From contig JAEYDL010000012.1 of assembly GCA_023403845.1 (NCBI GenBank), positions 26,880-90,879 on the forward strand: a stretch of DNA of 64,000 nt. Direction: 5' to 3'. A program made the translations under genes and the position numbers. The stretch's first letter is position 1, and every line of letters starts with the position of its first letter. Origin of the DNA: Pseudomonadota bacterium (GTDB taxonomy: Bacteria > Desulfobacterota > Desulfovibrionia > Desulfovibrionales > Desulfovibrionaceae). The notes under the pieces were generated by a model that saw only the letters and a program-made list of their open reading frames with translations, did no database searches and was not told the DNA's origin. Of the stretch, positions 8,477 to 20,151 are shown piece by piece.

Positions 8477-9442
8477 ATGCAACGAAACGAAATACACGAA
8501 CTCCTGACCGCCCCCTATGAAGAGGTGCGCCTGAAGGCCGACGCCGTGCGGCGGGCCACGCTGGGCGATCATGTCCGAACCCGCGGTCTGATCGAATTTT
8601 CCAACCGTTGTATCTGCAACTGCAAATACTGCGGTCTGCGCCGGGCCAACACGCATCTGCACCGTTACCTCATGCCGCGCGAAACGATCATGGCCGCCGT
8701 GGATGCCGCCGTGGCGGCGGGTACGGACACCATCGTCCTGCAATCCGGGGAAGACCCCTCCCAGCCCGCTGCGGTACTGGCCGGGCATATCGAAGCCATC
8801 AAGACTCGCCACCCACATATGGCGGTGACTCTCGGCGTGGGCGAACGATCCCGCGCCGACTACGCCCTCTGGCGACGAGCCGGAGCGGACCGTTTCCTTA
8901 TCAAGCACGAAACCGCAAATCCGGAGCTGTACGCCCGCCTGCATCCCGGGAGGACCCTTGCGGAACGTCTGCGCGCGCTTGCCGACCTAGCCGACCTCGG
9001 TTATGTGGTCGGATCCGGGTTCATCGTGGGCGTACCTGGGCAGACCCTTGAGGATATTGTGGAAGACATCCTGCTCGTACAGCATCTGAACGTGGGCATG
9101 TGCGGAGCGGGACCATTCATCCCGCAGAGGGACACGCCCTTCCACGAAGAGCCGCGCGGTTCCGTGCCCCTGACGCTGCACGTCATGTCCGTTCTGCGCC
9201 TTGCGCTGCCGCACGCCCACCTGCCCGCTACCACGGCGCTGGCCACTCTCGACCCCGTGCAGGGACAATGCGACGGCCTGCGGGCAGGTGGCGACGTACT
9301 CATGCCCTCCTTCACCCCGGCCCTCTACCGGGGGGACTACCGCATCTACGACAACAAGAAACGTGTGGGAATCGAAGAGGCCATCGCCGCTGTACGAGCG
9401 GCGGGCCGCACCTGTTCCCTCACGACGGAGAACGCCTCATGA
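8477..9442 (+). CDS. hydE: [FeFe]-hydrogenase H-cluster maturase HydE (radical SAM)
   Basis: 321 residues. The radical SAM motif is C45-x3-C49-x2-C52 (CICNCKYCGLR), followed by HydE/BioB-type blocks: VLQSGEDPS, ITLGVGER-like VTLGVGERS, and DRFLIKHETANPELYARLHPGRT. HydE acts in the cytoplasm with HydF and HydG to build the 2Fe subcluster of [FeFe] hydrogenase. The ATG at 8477 fits the family N-terminus; no strong ribosome site is visible. The stop overlaps the hydF start as ATGA, so both are one operon. No hydG or hydrogenase gene lies in the window. Confidence 0.95.
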   Translation: MQRNEIHELLTAPYEEVRLKADAVRRATLGDHVRTRGLIEFSNRCICNCKYCGLRRANTHLHRYLMPRETIMAAVDAAVAAGTDTIVLQSGEDPSQPAAVLAGHIEAIKTRHPHMAVTLGVGERSRADYALWRRAGADRFLIKHETANPELYARLHPGRTLAERLRALADLADLGYVVGSGFIVGVPGQTLEDIVEDILLVQHLNVGMCGAGPFIPQRDTPFHEEPRGSVPLTLHVMSVLRLALPHAHLPATTALATLDPVQGQCDGLRAGGDVLMPSFTPALYRGDYRIYDNKKRVGIEEAIAAVRAAGRTCSLTTENAS

Positions 9443-10692
9443 ATGACATGCACGAACAGCCGAAGGGACTGCGCACGCACATCGGCATCTACGGTCGCCG
9501 CAACGTAGGCAAGTCCTCTCTGCTCAATGCCCTGACCGGACAGACCGTGTCCATCGTGTCTCCTACGCCGGGCACGACCACGGACCCGGTGGAAAAGACC
9601 ATGGAACTGTTGCCTGCAGGACCGGTCGTCTTCCTCGATACGGCGGGTGTAGACGACGAGGGAGCGCTTGGAGAACAACGGCGAGAACGTACCTACCGCG
9701 CCGTAGACCGCACGGATGTGGCTCTGCTGGTCACGGACGGCCAATGGGGGGACTTCGAACAAAAGCTGGCCGAACTGTTCAGGGAACGAAAGATCCCCTT
9801 TATCGCCGTCATGTCACGCGCCGATACCGTGACGCCTGCGCCCTCCGTGCTGAAGGAGCTGGAGGAGGCAGGTATCTCCGTGGTGCGCGTTTCAGCTCTC
9901 CGCGCGGAAGGGCTGGAAGAGCTGCGCGACGCCATCGCCCGCACGGTGCTGGAGAAAAGCGAGCAGGATCGCAAACTGGTGGGCGACGTGGTCCCGGCCG
10001 GCAGTCTCGTTCTGCTTGTCGTCCCCATTGATACAGGCGCACCCAAGGGACGCCTTATCCTGCCGCAGGTGCAGGCCATCCGCGACCTGCTCGACTCGCG
10101 CTGTCTGTGCATGGTAGTCACGGACGGGGAACTTCCGGCCGCCCTGTCCCGTCTGGCCTCGCCGCCGGACCTCGTGGTCTGTGATTCCCAGGTGGTGCGC
10201 CGTGTGGTCGAGCAGACCCCGCCCTCCATTCCCCTGACCACCTTTTCCATCCTCATGGCCCGTTTCAAGGGCGATCTCGTCACACTGGCCAGAGGGGCCG
10301 CGGCTATCACCCGTCTGCGCCCGGGCGACCGCGTGCTTATCGGTGAAGCCTGCTCGCATCACCCGTTCAAGGACGACATCGGACGGGTCAAGATTCCTCG
10401 CTGGCTGACCGAATATGCAGGCGGGCCGCTGTCCATCGAAATGGCGGCGGGCAAAGAATTTGTCGGACTCGACGACTACCGCCTCATCGTCCACTGCGGC
10501 GGCTGCGTCATCACGCGCGGACACATGCTCCAGCGCATCCGGCTGGCGCACGCCGCGGGAATCCCCATCACCAACTACGGCGTGGCCATCTCCCTGACGC
10601 AGGGCGTGCTGGAACGTGCGCTCGGTCCCTTCCCCGAGGCACTCGCGGCCTTCCGCGCCGCACTGGAGGAAGAACGTCCATCCCGCAAATAG
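9439..10692 (+). CDS. hydF: [FeFe]-hydrogenase maturation GTPase HydF
   Basis: 417 residues. The N-terminal GTPase domain has P-loop GRRNVGKSS (19-27), PGTTTDPVEK switch, DTAG and SRAD. A dimerisation region follows, then the Fe-S domain with C305-x-H307 and H352-C353-x2-C356, the HydF cluster-ligand signature. HydF is the scaffold that carries the 2Fe precursor and hands it to the hydrogenase. The start overlaps the hydE stop (ATGA). A strong hairpin terminator follows at 10721. Confidence 0.96.
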   Translation: MNDMHEQPKGLRTHIGIYGRRNVGKSSLLNALTGQTVSIVSPTPGTTTDPVEKTMELLPAGPVVFLDTAGVDDEGALGEQRRERTYRAVDRTDVALLVTDGQWGDFEQKLAELFRERKIPFIAVMSRADTVTPAPSVLKELEEAGISVVRVSALRAEGLEELRDAIARTVLEKSEQDRKLVGDVVPAGSLVLLVVPIDTGAPKGRLILPQVQAIRDLLDSRCLCMVVTDGELPAALSRLASPPDLVVCDSQVVRRVVEQTPPSIPLTTFSILMARFKGDLVTLARGAAAITRLRPGDRVLIGEACSHHPFKDDIGRVKIPRWLTEYAGGPLSIEMAAGKEFVGLDDYRLIVHCGGCVITRGHMLQRIRLAHAAGIPITNYGVAISLTQGVLERALGPFPEALAAFRAALEEERPSRK

Positions 10693-10992
10693 GGACAGAC
10701 ATCCACGCTCTCCTGTCATGAAAAAGCCTTTTCGGCCAAGGACGAGGAAACTCCTGCCTGGCGAAAAGGCTTTTTTGAATATGCCGAGGGAAACATCCTA
10801 CTCCGGCCCCCTCAGGCCCGGGGCCATCCTGCTCGAATCGCCCGACTTCCCACACCCCCGCACAGGAGAGTCCTCCAGACAGGCCCGACCGGGAGGTACA
10901 GGAGCACCCAGATCGGGGCGGAACCTGTGAAGGAAGCTTCTGGGGGGAAGACAGAGCAATACCTGGAGTCTTCAGGAAAAAAGTCCGATGGG
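10693..10992. other. Convergent intergenic region
   Basis: This lies between the 3' ends of hydF and the CI/LexA-like gene. Apart from the terminator at 10721-10776, nothing was recognised. Confidence 0.5.
10721..10776. terminator. hydF: Long hairpin terminator after hydF
   Basis: AAAAAGCCTTTTCG (10721-10734) pairs with CGAAAAGGCTTTTT (10762-10775), with further nested pairing in the loop. It has T-runs on both strands, so it can stop hydF transcripts and those arriving from the opposite gene. Confidence 0.85.
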
Positions 10993-11841
10993 CTAGGCCT
11001 CGCGACACCACCAGATGACCTTCCCGATAATGCGAACTGACTCGGCCATATCCCCGCGCAGATCCACTTCGATGGGATTGTAGCGCTCGTTCAGACTGCG
11101 CAAGATCATGCGATGACCGGGCAACGTCTCCACCTGCTTGATGTAGATTTCCTCATTGACACCCACGGCATAGATCGTGTGCGGATAAATCTGCTGCTTG
11201 CTCTGGTCGATGAGCGCCATGTCGCCATGCCGGATCTCCGGCTCCATGCTGTCGCCGTACACCTTCATGAGGACCATCCGGTCCGGGTTGCCCTTGCGAC
11301 ACAGCCAGTCCGAGCGGAAAGCGAAGAAATCAAGTACTTCTCCGTCCGTCTCCAGACTCCCCGTCCCGGCGGACAGGCTTGCCGAAACCAGCGGCACGCA
11401 CAGGAGATCAATATCCGGCATGTCCGGCTGCGTGGGCAAAACAAGAGAGGGCTGCGGCGGAACCCCACCCCGCGAGGCCTGATCGACCGAAGAAGCGGCC
11501 TTCGAGGCCGAAGAAACCGGATTGAGCACATTGGCTGATCCGATCGGACCGGTCGAATTTCCCGGACCGGCGAGCACGACGGAACCGGCCTTCACTTCGG
11601 ACTCATCCGCGCCGATGCGAGGCGCGCCCACGCCGAACAGCAGCCAGTCCAAAGACACGCCACACCGCATGGCCACGCGGGTCATCCAGTTTTCCGGGAT
11701 CTTGCGCTTGCGCCTGGCCTGACTGACCGCCTGCGGCGTCACTCCGAGCAGTCCTGCAAGCTGGGCGTCGCGCTGAAGCCCGGCCCCTGCGAGAAGCCTG
11801 TCCAGCACCGCTTCCGAATTCAACGGATCGTGGGTCATCAT
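10993..11841 (-). CDS. CI/LexA-like transcriptional regulator with S24 peptidase domain
   Basis: 282 residues. The N-terminal phage CI-type helix-turn-helix is at about 8-70 (LAGLLGVTPQAVSQARRKRKIPENW...GVSLDWLLFG). A Ser/Ala/Pro-rich linker follows, then an S24 LexA/UmuD-like domain with Ser198 (YGDSMEP) and Lys235 (YIKQV) as the expected Ser-Lys dyad and a possible Ala158-Gly159 cleavage site. The ATG at 11841 follows AAGGA by seven bases. Such proteins repress targets until self-cleavage during DNA damage, or act as non-cleaved regulators. No phage structural genes surround it. A divergent small gene shares an upstream motif with it. Confidence 0.88.
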   Translation of the reverse strand: MMTHDPLNSEAVLDRLLAGAGLQRDAQLAGLLGVTPQAVSQARRKRKIPENWMTRVAMRCGVSLDWLLFGVGAPRIGADESEVKAGSVVLAGPGNSTGPIGSANVLNPVSSASKAASSVDQASRGGVPPQPSLVLPTQPDMPDIDLLCVPLVSASLSAGTGSLETDGEVLDFFAFRSDWLCRKGNPDRMVLMKVYGDSMEPEIRHGDMALIDQSKQQIYPHTIYAVGVNEEIYIKQVETLPGHRMILRSLNERYNPIEVDLRGDMAESVRIIGKVIWWCREA

Positions 11842-11914
11842 CGTGTTCCTTGCATCAAGAGGTTGAGCCGCGCCCTTGAGGCCGGCCCCCGACAGCTTCC
11901 TGTCCGGGGGACCC

Positions 11915-11944
11915 AGCATAGCGGAATCAGATTGATATTGTCAA
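11915..11944 (-). promoter_or_regulatory. Predicted promoter of the CI/LexA-like gene
   Basis: On the minus strand, TTGACA (11944-11939), an 18-base spacer, then TATGCT (11920-11915), about 75 bases before the chosen start. ATTGACAAT around the -35 box is a pseudo-palindrome and a plausible autoregulatory site. Confidence 0.55.
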
Positions 11945-12247
11945 TTAAAACTAAATCCATTAATAAATAATTCATTCACTTCGACGAACATGGACAACAA
12001 GACAAGAAGGGGCATGTAATGTCCGGCTTGCCGATAGCTGCCTCACTTCATCCTGTTCTCTGGAGAAAAATCCCGAACGGGATTCGCCAAATCAACAATA
12101 ACTATGTACATTAACTATATTATACTATTTATTTGATGTGTTTTCCACAAAGACGTCGGCTTGTACGGCATGGTTTGTCCTCTTTCACGGCGTCGCTGGA
12201 ATAAAGTTTGAATTGAAATTTTTGCATGTCATTTTGTAAATTTTTAA

Positions 12248-12276
12248 TTGACACAAAAACCAATTTTAATCATGAT
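12248..12276 (+). promoter_or_regulatory. Predicted promoter of the small divergent gene
   Basis: TTGACA (12248-12253), a 17-base spacer, then CATGAT (12271-12276, four of six matches to TATAAT), about 50 bases before the ATG at 12327. Confidence 0.5.
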
Positions 12277-12326
12277 GCACTTGCGTCGACTGAATCATGA
12301 CGACAGCATACGGAAGGAGAAACATC

Positions 12327-12530
12327 ATGGCGATCAGCGAAGACCTTCGGAGCATTCAGGTGGCCCTGCGGGCCATGCCCGGACTGTCCCTCGACTCTGT
12401 CCCGCTCATGCGGCTTGTGTGCAACAATCTGCAATCAATTGCAGAACAGGTTGAATCGCTTGAAAATATTCCTCTGGCAACCGGGGATCTTATGCGGCAG
12501 AAGCCTCTGGAGAGCTGCGGCAGTCGCTGA
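12327..12530 (+). CDS. Small hypothetical protein (67 residues)
   Basis: Not recognised. It has a strong ribosome site (GAAGGAG, eight bases before ATG) and a well-placed promoter, which support translation. The protein is helical and amphipathic (SEDLRSIQVALRAMPG, SIAEQVESLENIP), with no membrane span. Its position opposite a CI/LexA-like regulator with a shared promoter motif suggests it is a target of that regulator. Confidence 0.6.
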   Translation: MAISEDLRSIQVALRAMPGLSLDSVPLMRLVCNNLQSIAEQVESLENIPLATGDLMRQKPLESCGSR

Positions 12531-13033
12531 CGGAACAGACGTGGAGAATGGCGTCAGAGAATACAGGAGCAAAAAGCTGGATGCAGAGAAAGCCGGTCCC
12601 ATTGAGGGGCGGGTCCGCCGGTGCACTCCATCGGAAACGCTGCCGGACCGTTTTGCCGAGCAAAACAGGCGCCCGTTCATCCCTGGCTGCAGCATGACGG
12701 AGGGGATGAATCTCTTCCCCAAACGCGCGCCGAAACGGGAAACGGAAGAAGGTACACTGAACACGTTCCTTCTCTCCTTGTCCGTTTGGAAATGGATGCA
12801 ATCATCCAGTTCCATTTTGCATGCGCCAACCCCTTTGACCATCCCGTCTTCTTTTGATTTCTCTTCGGGGAGCAGGTGCCGGCCCGTATCGCTCCCAAAG
12901 TAATTGTCCATCATCTGCTTCTTGCACCTCTATTTTCTGACCTTCGATATGGAACAGTTTTTTCTGCATGCAAAAAGTCCCGCCGGAAGTTCCGACGGGA
13001 CTTTTTCATAACATCATGCGGATGCGATTCGGC
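12531..13033. other. Intergenic region before the rpoD 3' end
   Basis: No convincing gene. Frames on both strands (12415-12903 plus, 12435-12914 minus) overlap each other and neither matches a family known to me. The rpoD terminator sits at 12972-13006. Confidence 0.45.
12972..13006 (-). terminator. rpoD: rpoD terminator
   Basis: AAAAAGTCCCG (12972-12982) pairs with CGGGACTTTTT (12996-13006), with inner CGGAA/TTCCG pairing. It lies 28 bases past the rpoD stop and gives a T-run on the minus strand. Confidence 0.85.
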
Positions 13034-14786
<1,753 letters not shown>

Positions 14787-14803
<17 letters not shown>

Positions 14804-16556
14804 GAGTCCTCTCCAACGTTTCCTGCAGGGCACGCAGATATTCCAAGTCCGCCTCAAAGTTTCCCGAGCCCGCGCCCTGGCGCAGGGCGGCCGAAACCGA
14901 AGCCGACTGGGCGGTCAGATGCAAAGAATCGAGCATGGTACGGATGGCGGCGAACTCTCCCTCCTCATTGTTCAGCGGAGGCACGTCCCCTGTCCGGCAC
15001 CGAATCCAGAAGTTTTTTTCCCGGGGGTCGAGAAGCTGGATCACCTCATCTCCCGGATTCTCCTCAAGTTTCTTCCACAAATTGCGGGCCCATGCCGCCT
15101 TGAGCACAAAATGGGCCCCTACTTCGCGCAATCGGGACAAGGCGGCGGGATACCTGACGGCGAACGTCATGATCTCCCTGTCCCTGGGATTTGTCCTGAC
15201 CGGAGCCTGAGGGCGGCGCGTCTCTCCCGCCGAACCCGCAGCGCTCTGCGGCGCGAGGTTTCTGGCGGCGCGGCTTTCCATGACCCGCTCTCTCAGCTCG
15301 CTCTCGGCAAGCCCCAAACCCGTGCTCAGCGTGGACGCGAACCGGCTTACCAGTTCCGGCATTTCCACCTGTCTGAGAAAATCCCTGGCCCAGTCAACTG
15401 CCTCCCGCGGGGCCATATCCCGCAGCGTCCGCACGCAGAAGGCCAGCCCCTCCGGCGCGTTGCTGCGCAAATTTTCAAAAACGTCGATGCCGCTCTTCCT
15501 CAAGAGGCTGTCGATATCCTCTCCCTCAGGGAAAAGGATGACCTTGCAGGAAAGCCCCCGGGTCAGCAGCATTTCGCAGGCCCGGAGCGCGGCCTTGCGT
15601 CCGGCCCTGTCCCCGTCGAACAACAGTTCCACATGCGACGTGAAACCGGAAATCCGTTTGACCTGCTCGGCGGTGAAGGCCGTTCCCAGCACGCCCACGG
15701 CACTGCCGTAGCCGAACTGATGCAACGTGACCACATCCATATAGCCTTCGGTCAGCATGGCGGGGCTGCCCGTCGCAATGGCCCGGCGGGCCTGCTGCAG
15801 GCCGTACAGATGATCGCCTTTCTTGTAGAGCAACGAATCGCTGCTGTTGATGTATTTGGCCTCGTCCTCTTCCGCGATGATCCGTCCGCCGAAGGCTATC
15901 ACGTTTCCCGAAAGACTGCGGATGGGAAACATGAGCCGTCCCCGGAAACGGTCGTAGGCCCGGCCGCGATCGCTCTTGCCGAGCAGGGCGGCCTCTACGC
16001 CCATGGCTTCGCTGAAGCCGGCCCGACGCAATACCTCCGCCAGAGACTGCCAGTCCCGACGGCTCCAGCCCAGTCCGAAAGTTTTGGCAACTTCTTCCGA
16101 AATGCCTCGCCGAGCCATGTAATCCCGGCATTCCTTCCCGCAATCATCCGTCAGGTTGCTCATAAAATGCGCGGCGGCGATTTCATGAATCTTCAACAGC
16201 TGTCGACGCCTGGACATGCCCTGCCCTGGCTCCTTCCGTCCGCCGTAACCGCCCTGCGGCCCGCGCTCCAGCGAAACCCCGGCCTCTTCGGCCAGTTGCT
16301 CAAGCGTCTCCCTGAAATCCAGCCCGTTGATCTGCCCGTAAAAATCAAACAGGTCGCCAGATGCCTGACAACCGAAACAATAAAAGAAACCTTCCTCTTC
16401 ATTGATGGAGAAGGAGGGTTTCGTTTCCTGATGAAACGGACACGGAGCCACCCAGCGCGGACCGTTGCGCCTGAGTTCGACATACCGCCGGGCAATGTCC
16501 ACAAGGCTCAGCCTCGCCTTGATTTCCTGAATCGCTCTGGAATTTCCCTGTGCCAT
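14787..16556 (-). CDS. dnaG: DNA primase DnaG
   Basis: 589 residues. The N-terminal CHC2 zinc finger is C39, H42, C60, C63 (CPFH...CFGC). The TOPRIM catalytic core includes LTEGYMDVV and [13 protein letters not shown], and a helical C-terminal part is likely to contact the DnaB helicase. It makes RNA primers for replication. It is located between mutS2 and rpoD on the same strand and overlaps rpoD, matching the classic rpsU-dnaG-rpoD order. Confidence 0.98.
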
Positions 16557-16669
16557 CTCTCCAAAGCCCCCGGAATCCCGGCCTCCACCGAAGCCTTTCC
16601 ACCCGGCCGGAAAACCGGACCGGCATATGATTTGAAAAGGCTTCAGCCTGAAAAACGCCCTTCCCAGAT

Positions 16670-19030
16670 CTACTTGAAAATGACCACGGTTACGCCGTCG
16701 CCGCCCTGATCCTCCGGAGCCAGCGCAAAGGAGGCCACGCCGGGGAATGTTTTCAGAAAGGCGTGCACTTCCTTGCGCAGAGCGCCCGTGCCCCGCCCAT
16801 GCACGATTTCTGCCCCCTCACGCCCGGACAGCAGCGCTCGATCCAGATACTGTGAGAGTTCGCTTATTGCCAAGTCAGCACGTTTTCCCCTCAAGTCAAG
16901 ACGCAACAAAGAAATTTCCTCGGCGGGGACGCTTTTTTCCTTGCGGAGCAGGACGCCGCCTCTCGTTTTTTCCTGATTCGGCGCGTCGGCCGGCCCGAGC
17001 AAACCGGCATCGGCCCACAGCGTTACTCCGTTCATGTCCAGCTTGACGCGGTTCTGGCGCAGATCCACTTCCCGCACCACGGCCTTTTTGTTCCAGGGGC
17101 GATGCAGAACGGTCTGTCCCTGCTTCAGCTCCGCTACGGAAAACGCGGGGGGCTGCGGCGCCGCCTCCGCATCAGGCGTCGCGGCAAGGGACACGCGCAC
17201 TTTCGAAAGCTCCTTGAGCGCCTGCCGATGTCCGGCCCGCCCCTCCTGCCAGTCCTTCATGACCCTTGCGGACACTTCCCGCACCTCGGCGGCCAGCCGT
17301 TCACGCTCACGCTCGAAACGTTCCTGCACGGTCTTGCGCTTGTCTCTGGTCCTGATCTGCTCGGCCTTCAGGACCTCAAGCTCATGCTCGCGCCGGGCCG
17401 CCAGCGCGTTCAGTCTGTCCATCACGGCGGACATGTCTTCGCCGTCCAGCAGGAGATACTGTTCAGCGCGCCGCAGAACGGATTCCGGCAAGCCATGCTC
17501 CCGGGCGACATCCAGCGCCTGACTTGCCCCGACCTGATCGTAGGCCAGCCGAAACAACGGTTTTTTCGTCGTGGGATCAAACAGTACCGAAGCGGCGCGA
17601 ACGCCGTCCCGAGTCAGCGCGTAGGACTTCAGAGCAGGGAAGTGGGTGGCCGCCACCACATGCGCACCCCGTTCCAGCAGGCCATCCAGCACTGCCTGCG
17701 CGAGCGCCGCGCCCTGAGCGGGATCCGTTCCCGCGCCAAACTCGTCGAGCAGAATGAGCGTCCGGGAATCCGTCCGTTCCCAGGCTCCGGCCAGATGCCG
17801 GATCTGAGCCGTAAAAGTGGAAAGATGGTCGTCAAGGCTCTGCTCATCCCCGATAAAGGCATGGATGGAAGACCACCACGGCATGACGGATCCCCTGCCC
17901 GCGGGAACAGGAAGTCCGGAAAGCGTCATCACAGCCAGCAGTCCCAGCGTTTTCAGGCAGACGGTCTTGCCGCCGGCATTGCCGCCGCTGATGACGAGAG
18001 CGCGATCGGATGCCCGGAACAGCAGATCCACGGGATGTGGACCGCCCCGACGCCTCAGCTCCGGGTCCAGCGCCAGAAGCGGATGTCTGGCGGACAGCAG
18101 AGACAGAGGCGCATCCTCGCTCTCGCGGGAAACAGAAACGCAATTGCCGTCGAAAGCGGCGGCAAGGCCGCATTTGGCCAGCTCCACATCAAACCTGACG
18201 AGCAGCGTCCAGGCCGAACGCACAAGCGGAAGCTCGTTGCGGATGATCCCCGTCAGATACTGCAAAACCCGGCGCTCTTCTTCCCGCTCCTCGCGTTTCA
18301 GTTCCTGAAGCCTGTTGTTCAGTTCCACGAGAAACATCGGCTCAAAATAGCAGGTTTCGCCGGTGTTGGAGTAATCGTGAATGATGCCCTGAATGCGCCC
18401 CTTGAAATTCGCCTTGAGCGGCAGGACATAGCGGTCCGAAGCCAGCGTCATGTACTCGTCCTGCAGATATTGCAGGATATTGTACTGAACTGCAAACTCC
18501 TTGACCTTGCGCAGGCACTGGAGGTGCAGACGGCGCAGTTCGCCGCGCACGAGCATGAGTTCGGGAGAACTTTCGTCCCTGATGGAGCCGTCATCGCCGA
18601 GGCAGCGCCCCAGAGCCGAAAGAGTCATCTCCGGCAAGGGCGTTTCAGCGACCAGAGCGTGCAGCATCGGCCAGCGGTCCTCTCCGCCGCCGATGGACTG
18701 GGCCGCCCTGCGCATCTGCATGAGCGTTTCTCGCATGGCCCACAGGGCATCGCCGTCAAGAGACGAGGTCACGGCGTCCGCATCCGGAGAAGCTTTCTCC
18801 AGATGAGGAAAAAGACCGGCAAGATCAGGAAAGGCGACAAGCCTGAACCCGCTTTCGGCCGTCCAGGTTCGGACCTCGTCAAAAAGCGCGTGCGCGTCGT
18901 TGACCGCCTCCGCATCCTTCAGCGGCGCAAGGGCAAGAGCCGCCCTTTGTCCGGCCTCGGATACGCACATCCCGGCAACGGCGTCCAGCACCTTGCCAAA
19001 CTCAAGAGCCTTTAACGTCCGGCTGTCCAT
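16670..19030 (-). CDS. mutS2: MutS2 ATPase/endonuclease
   Basis: 786 residues. It lacks the MutS mismatch-recognition domain; the core and ATPase have Walker A GGNAGGKT (349-356), LLDEFGAGTDP as Walker B, and the KOW-like segment LKQGQTVLHRPWNKKAVV. The C-terminal Smr domain (about 710-786) has LDLRGKRADLAI and the HGRGTGALR motif. Family members suppress recombination and rescue stalled, collided ribosomes; the second role would suit its position between translation genes (yqeY, rpsU) and dnaG-rpoD. Confidence 0.96.
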   Translation of the reverse strand: MDSRTLKALEFGKVLDAVAGMCVSEAGQRAALALAPLKDAEAVNDAHALFDEVRTWTAESGFRLVAFPDLAGLFPHLEKASPDADAVTSSLDGDALWAMRETLMQMRRAAQSIGGGEDRWPMLHALVAETPLPEMTLSALGRCLGDDGSIRDESSPELMLVRGELRRLHLQCLRKVKEFAVQYNILQYLQDEYMTLASDRYVLPLKANFKGRIQGIIHDYSNTGETCYFEPMFLVELNNRLQELKREEREEERRVLQYLTGIIRNELPLVRSAWTLLVRFDVELAKCGLAAAFDGNCVSVSRESEDAPLSLLSARHPLLALDPELRRRGGPHPVDLLFRASDRALVISGGNAGGKTVCLKTLGLLAVMTLSGLPVPAGRGSVMPWWSSIHAFIGDEQSLDDHLSTFTAQIRHLAGAWERTDSRTLILLDEFGAGTDPAQGAALAQAVLDGLLERGAHVVAATHFPALKSYALTRDGVRAASVLFDPTTKKPLFRLAYDQVGASQALDVAREHGLPESVLRRAEQYLLLDGEDMSAVMDRLNALAARREHELEVLKAEQIRTRDKRKTVQERFERERERLAAEVREVSARVMKDWQEGRAGHRQALKELSKVRVSLAATPDAEAAPQPPAFSVAELKQGQTVLHRPWNKKAVVREVDLRQNRVKLDMNGVTLWADAGLLGPADAPNQEKTRGGVLLRKEKSVPAEEISLLRLDLRGKRADLAISELSQYLDRALLSGREGAEIVHGRGTGALRKEVHAFLKTFPGVASFALAPEDQGGDGVTVVIFK

Positions 19031-19112
19031 TCATGCTCACATCAGAAAAAAGGAAGGCGATCCGGCGGGCTTCTCCGCGCGGAAGGGGAATCATCCTCCA
19101 GATCGCGAAGAA

Positions 19113-19556
19113 TCAGGAAAGACGAGCCTTGACCGCTGCGCTCACGGCCTTGCCGTCCACGCGTCCCTTGTAGCCGTCCATGATGGCCCTGATGACCTTG
19201 CCCATGCCGGACATGTCGGCCACGCCAAGTTCGGCCACGGCGGCCTCGACGGCAGCGTCCAGCTCGGCCGCTGAAAGGGGTTCGGGCAGATAGCCCTTGA
19301 GAATGGCCAGTTCGTCCGCTTCCCTGGCCGCAAGGTCGGGACGATTGGCGGCGGAATACTGCTCGATGGAGTCCTGCCGCTGCTTGGCCTGCTTCTGAAT
19401 GACGGCGGCAAGCTCCTCATCCGTAATGGGCCGCATCAGTTCGACCTGAAGATTTTTCGCCGCAGTCTTCAGCAGGCGCAAGACGCCGAGACGCAACGAA
19501 TCCTTCGCCTTGTAGGCAGCGATATAATCCTGCTCGATTTGCGTGGAGAGGGACAT
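19113..19556 (-). CDS. yqeY: GatB/YqeY domain protein
   Basis: 147 residues, the usual length. It contains the YqeY hallmarks: YKAKDSLRLGVLRLLKTAAKN near the N-terminus, ILKGYLPEPLS, and MSGMGKVIRAIMDGYKGRVDGKAVS at the end. It resembles the tRNA-binding tail of GatB and is often linked to rpsU; its exact role is unknown. The ATG at 19556 begins the conserved region; a longer frame to 19727 is not conserved-looking. Confidence 0.95.
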   Translation of the reverse strand: MSLSTQIEQDYIAAYKAKDSLRLGVLRLLKTAAKNLQVELMRPITDEELAAVIQKQAKQRQDSIEQYSAANRPDLAAREADELAILKGYLPEPLSAAELDAAVEAAVAELGVADMSGMGKVIRAIMDGYKGRVDGKAVSAAVKARLS

Positions 19557-19841
19557 GGCACTTCCGGAAGGTAGGAGTGAGATACGCGGAAAGCGCCCTC
19601 CCCCGGGCCAAGGCCACCGGGAAACAGGCGCCGAAACAAGAACGGGAAACGCTCCGGTCGTCTTTTGAGGAAGCAATCCGCCGAAACCGGCGGGCCACCC
19701 CGCCTGAACGATGGAGCGTTTTCGCAAGTTATTCTCCTGCCATAGAGGAGAAGAACTCGACGGCCATGTGTGGAATGAAGTCTTTCACGAAATATCCGGA
19801 CAGAAACTCCGCCTCAACTTCATTCCACGCCATATGCCGGA

Positions 19842-20045
19842 TCAGGAAGCATTCATCTTGCGCATCTTTTTCAGCAGACGCTTGCGGGCGGCGGCCTTTT
19901 TCTTCTTGCGCATGACGCTGGGCTTTTCAAAGTGCTGGCGCTTCTTCATTTCGGAAAGAATGCCGGCCTTTTCAACCTGCTTTTTGAAGCGGCGCAGAGC
20001 GATATCGAAGTTGTAATCGTCTTCGTTCAGAAAAACTCCGGGCAT
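19842..20045 (-). CDS. rpsU: 30S ribosomal protein S21
   Basis: 67 residues, highly basic, with S21 features: [38 protein letters not shown] and a Lys/Arg-rich tail. It binds the small subunit near the anti-Shine-Dalgarno region. It heads the rpsU-yqeY-mutS2-dnaG-rpoD gene order, although a 285-base gap separates it from yqeY. Confidence 0.97.
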   Translation of the reverse strand: MPGVFLNEDDYNFDIALRRFKKQVEKAGILSEMKKRQHFEKPSVMRKKKKAAARKRLLKKMRKMNAS

Positions 20046-20151
20046 TTGGTCATCACCCCCCTCGAGAAAAGATGCTGTTCAGAGCAGGTGAAAACCTTTA
20101 CCCTGAAGACAGAAGGGGAAGATTAAACAACCCCCTCAAAAAAAGCAAGTC

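Larger units (their letters stand above)
11842..12326. other. A+T-rich divergent control region
   Basis: This 485-bp region lies between the CI/LexA-like gene and a small divergent gene. TTTTAATTGACA occurs once in each direction (minus strand near 11939-11949, plus strand at 12242-12253), forming the -35 region of both predicted promoters. No other gene is supported. Confidence 0.5.

Noticed and set aside
10993..12530. Prophage immunity region
   Set aside because: No integrase, structural or lysis genes on either side; the flanks are hydF and rpoD.
12435..12914. 159-codon minus-strand frame before the rpoD terminator
   Set aside because: Overlaps another frame on the plus strand, poor ribosome site, not recognised; kept only as a note in the intergenic entry.
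17102..19015. 637-codon plus-strand frame
   Set aside because: Antisense shadow of mutS2.
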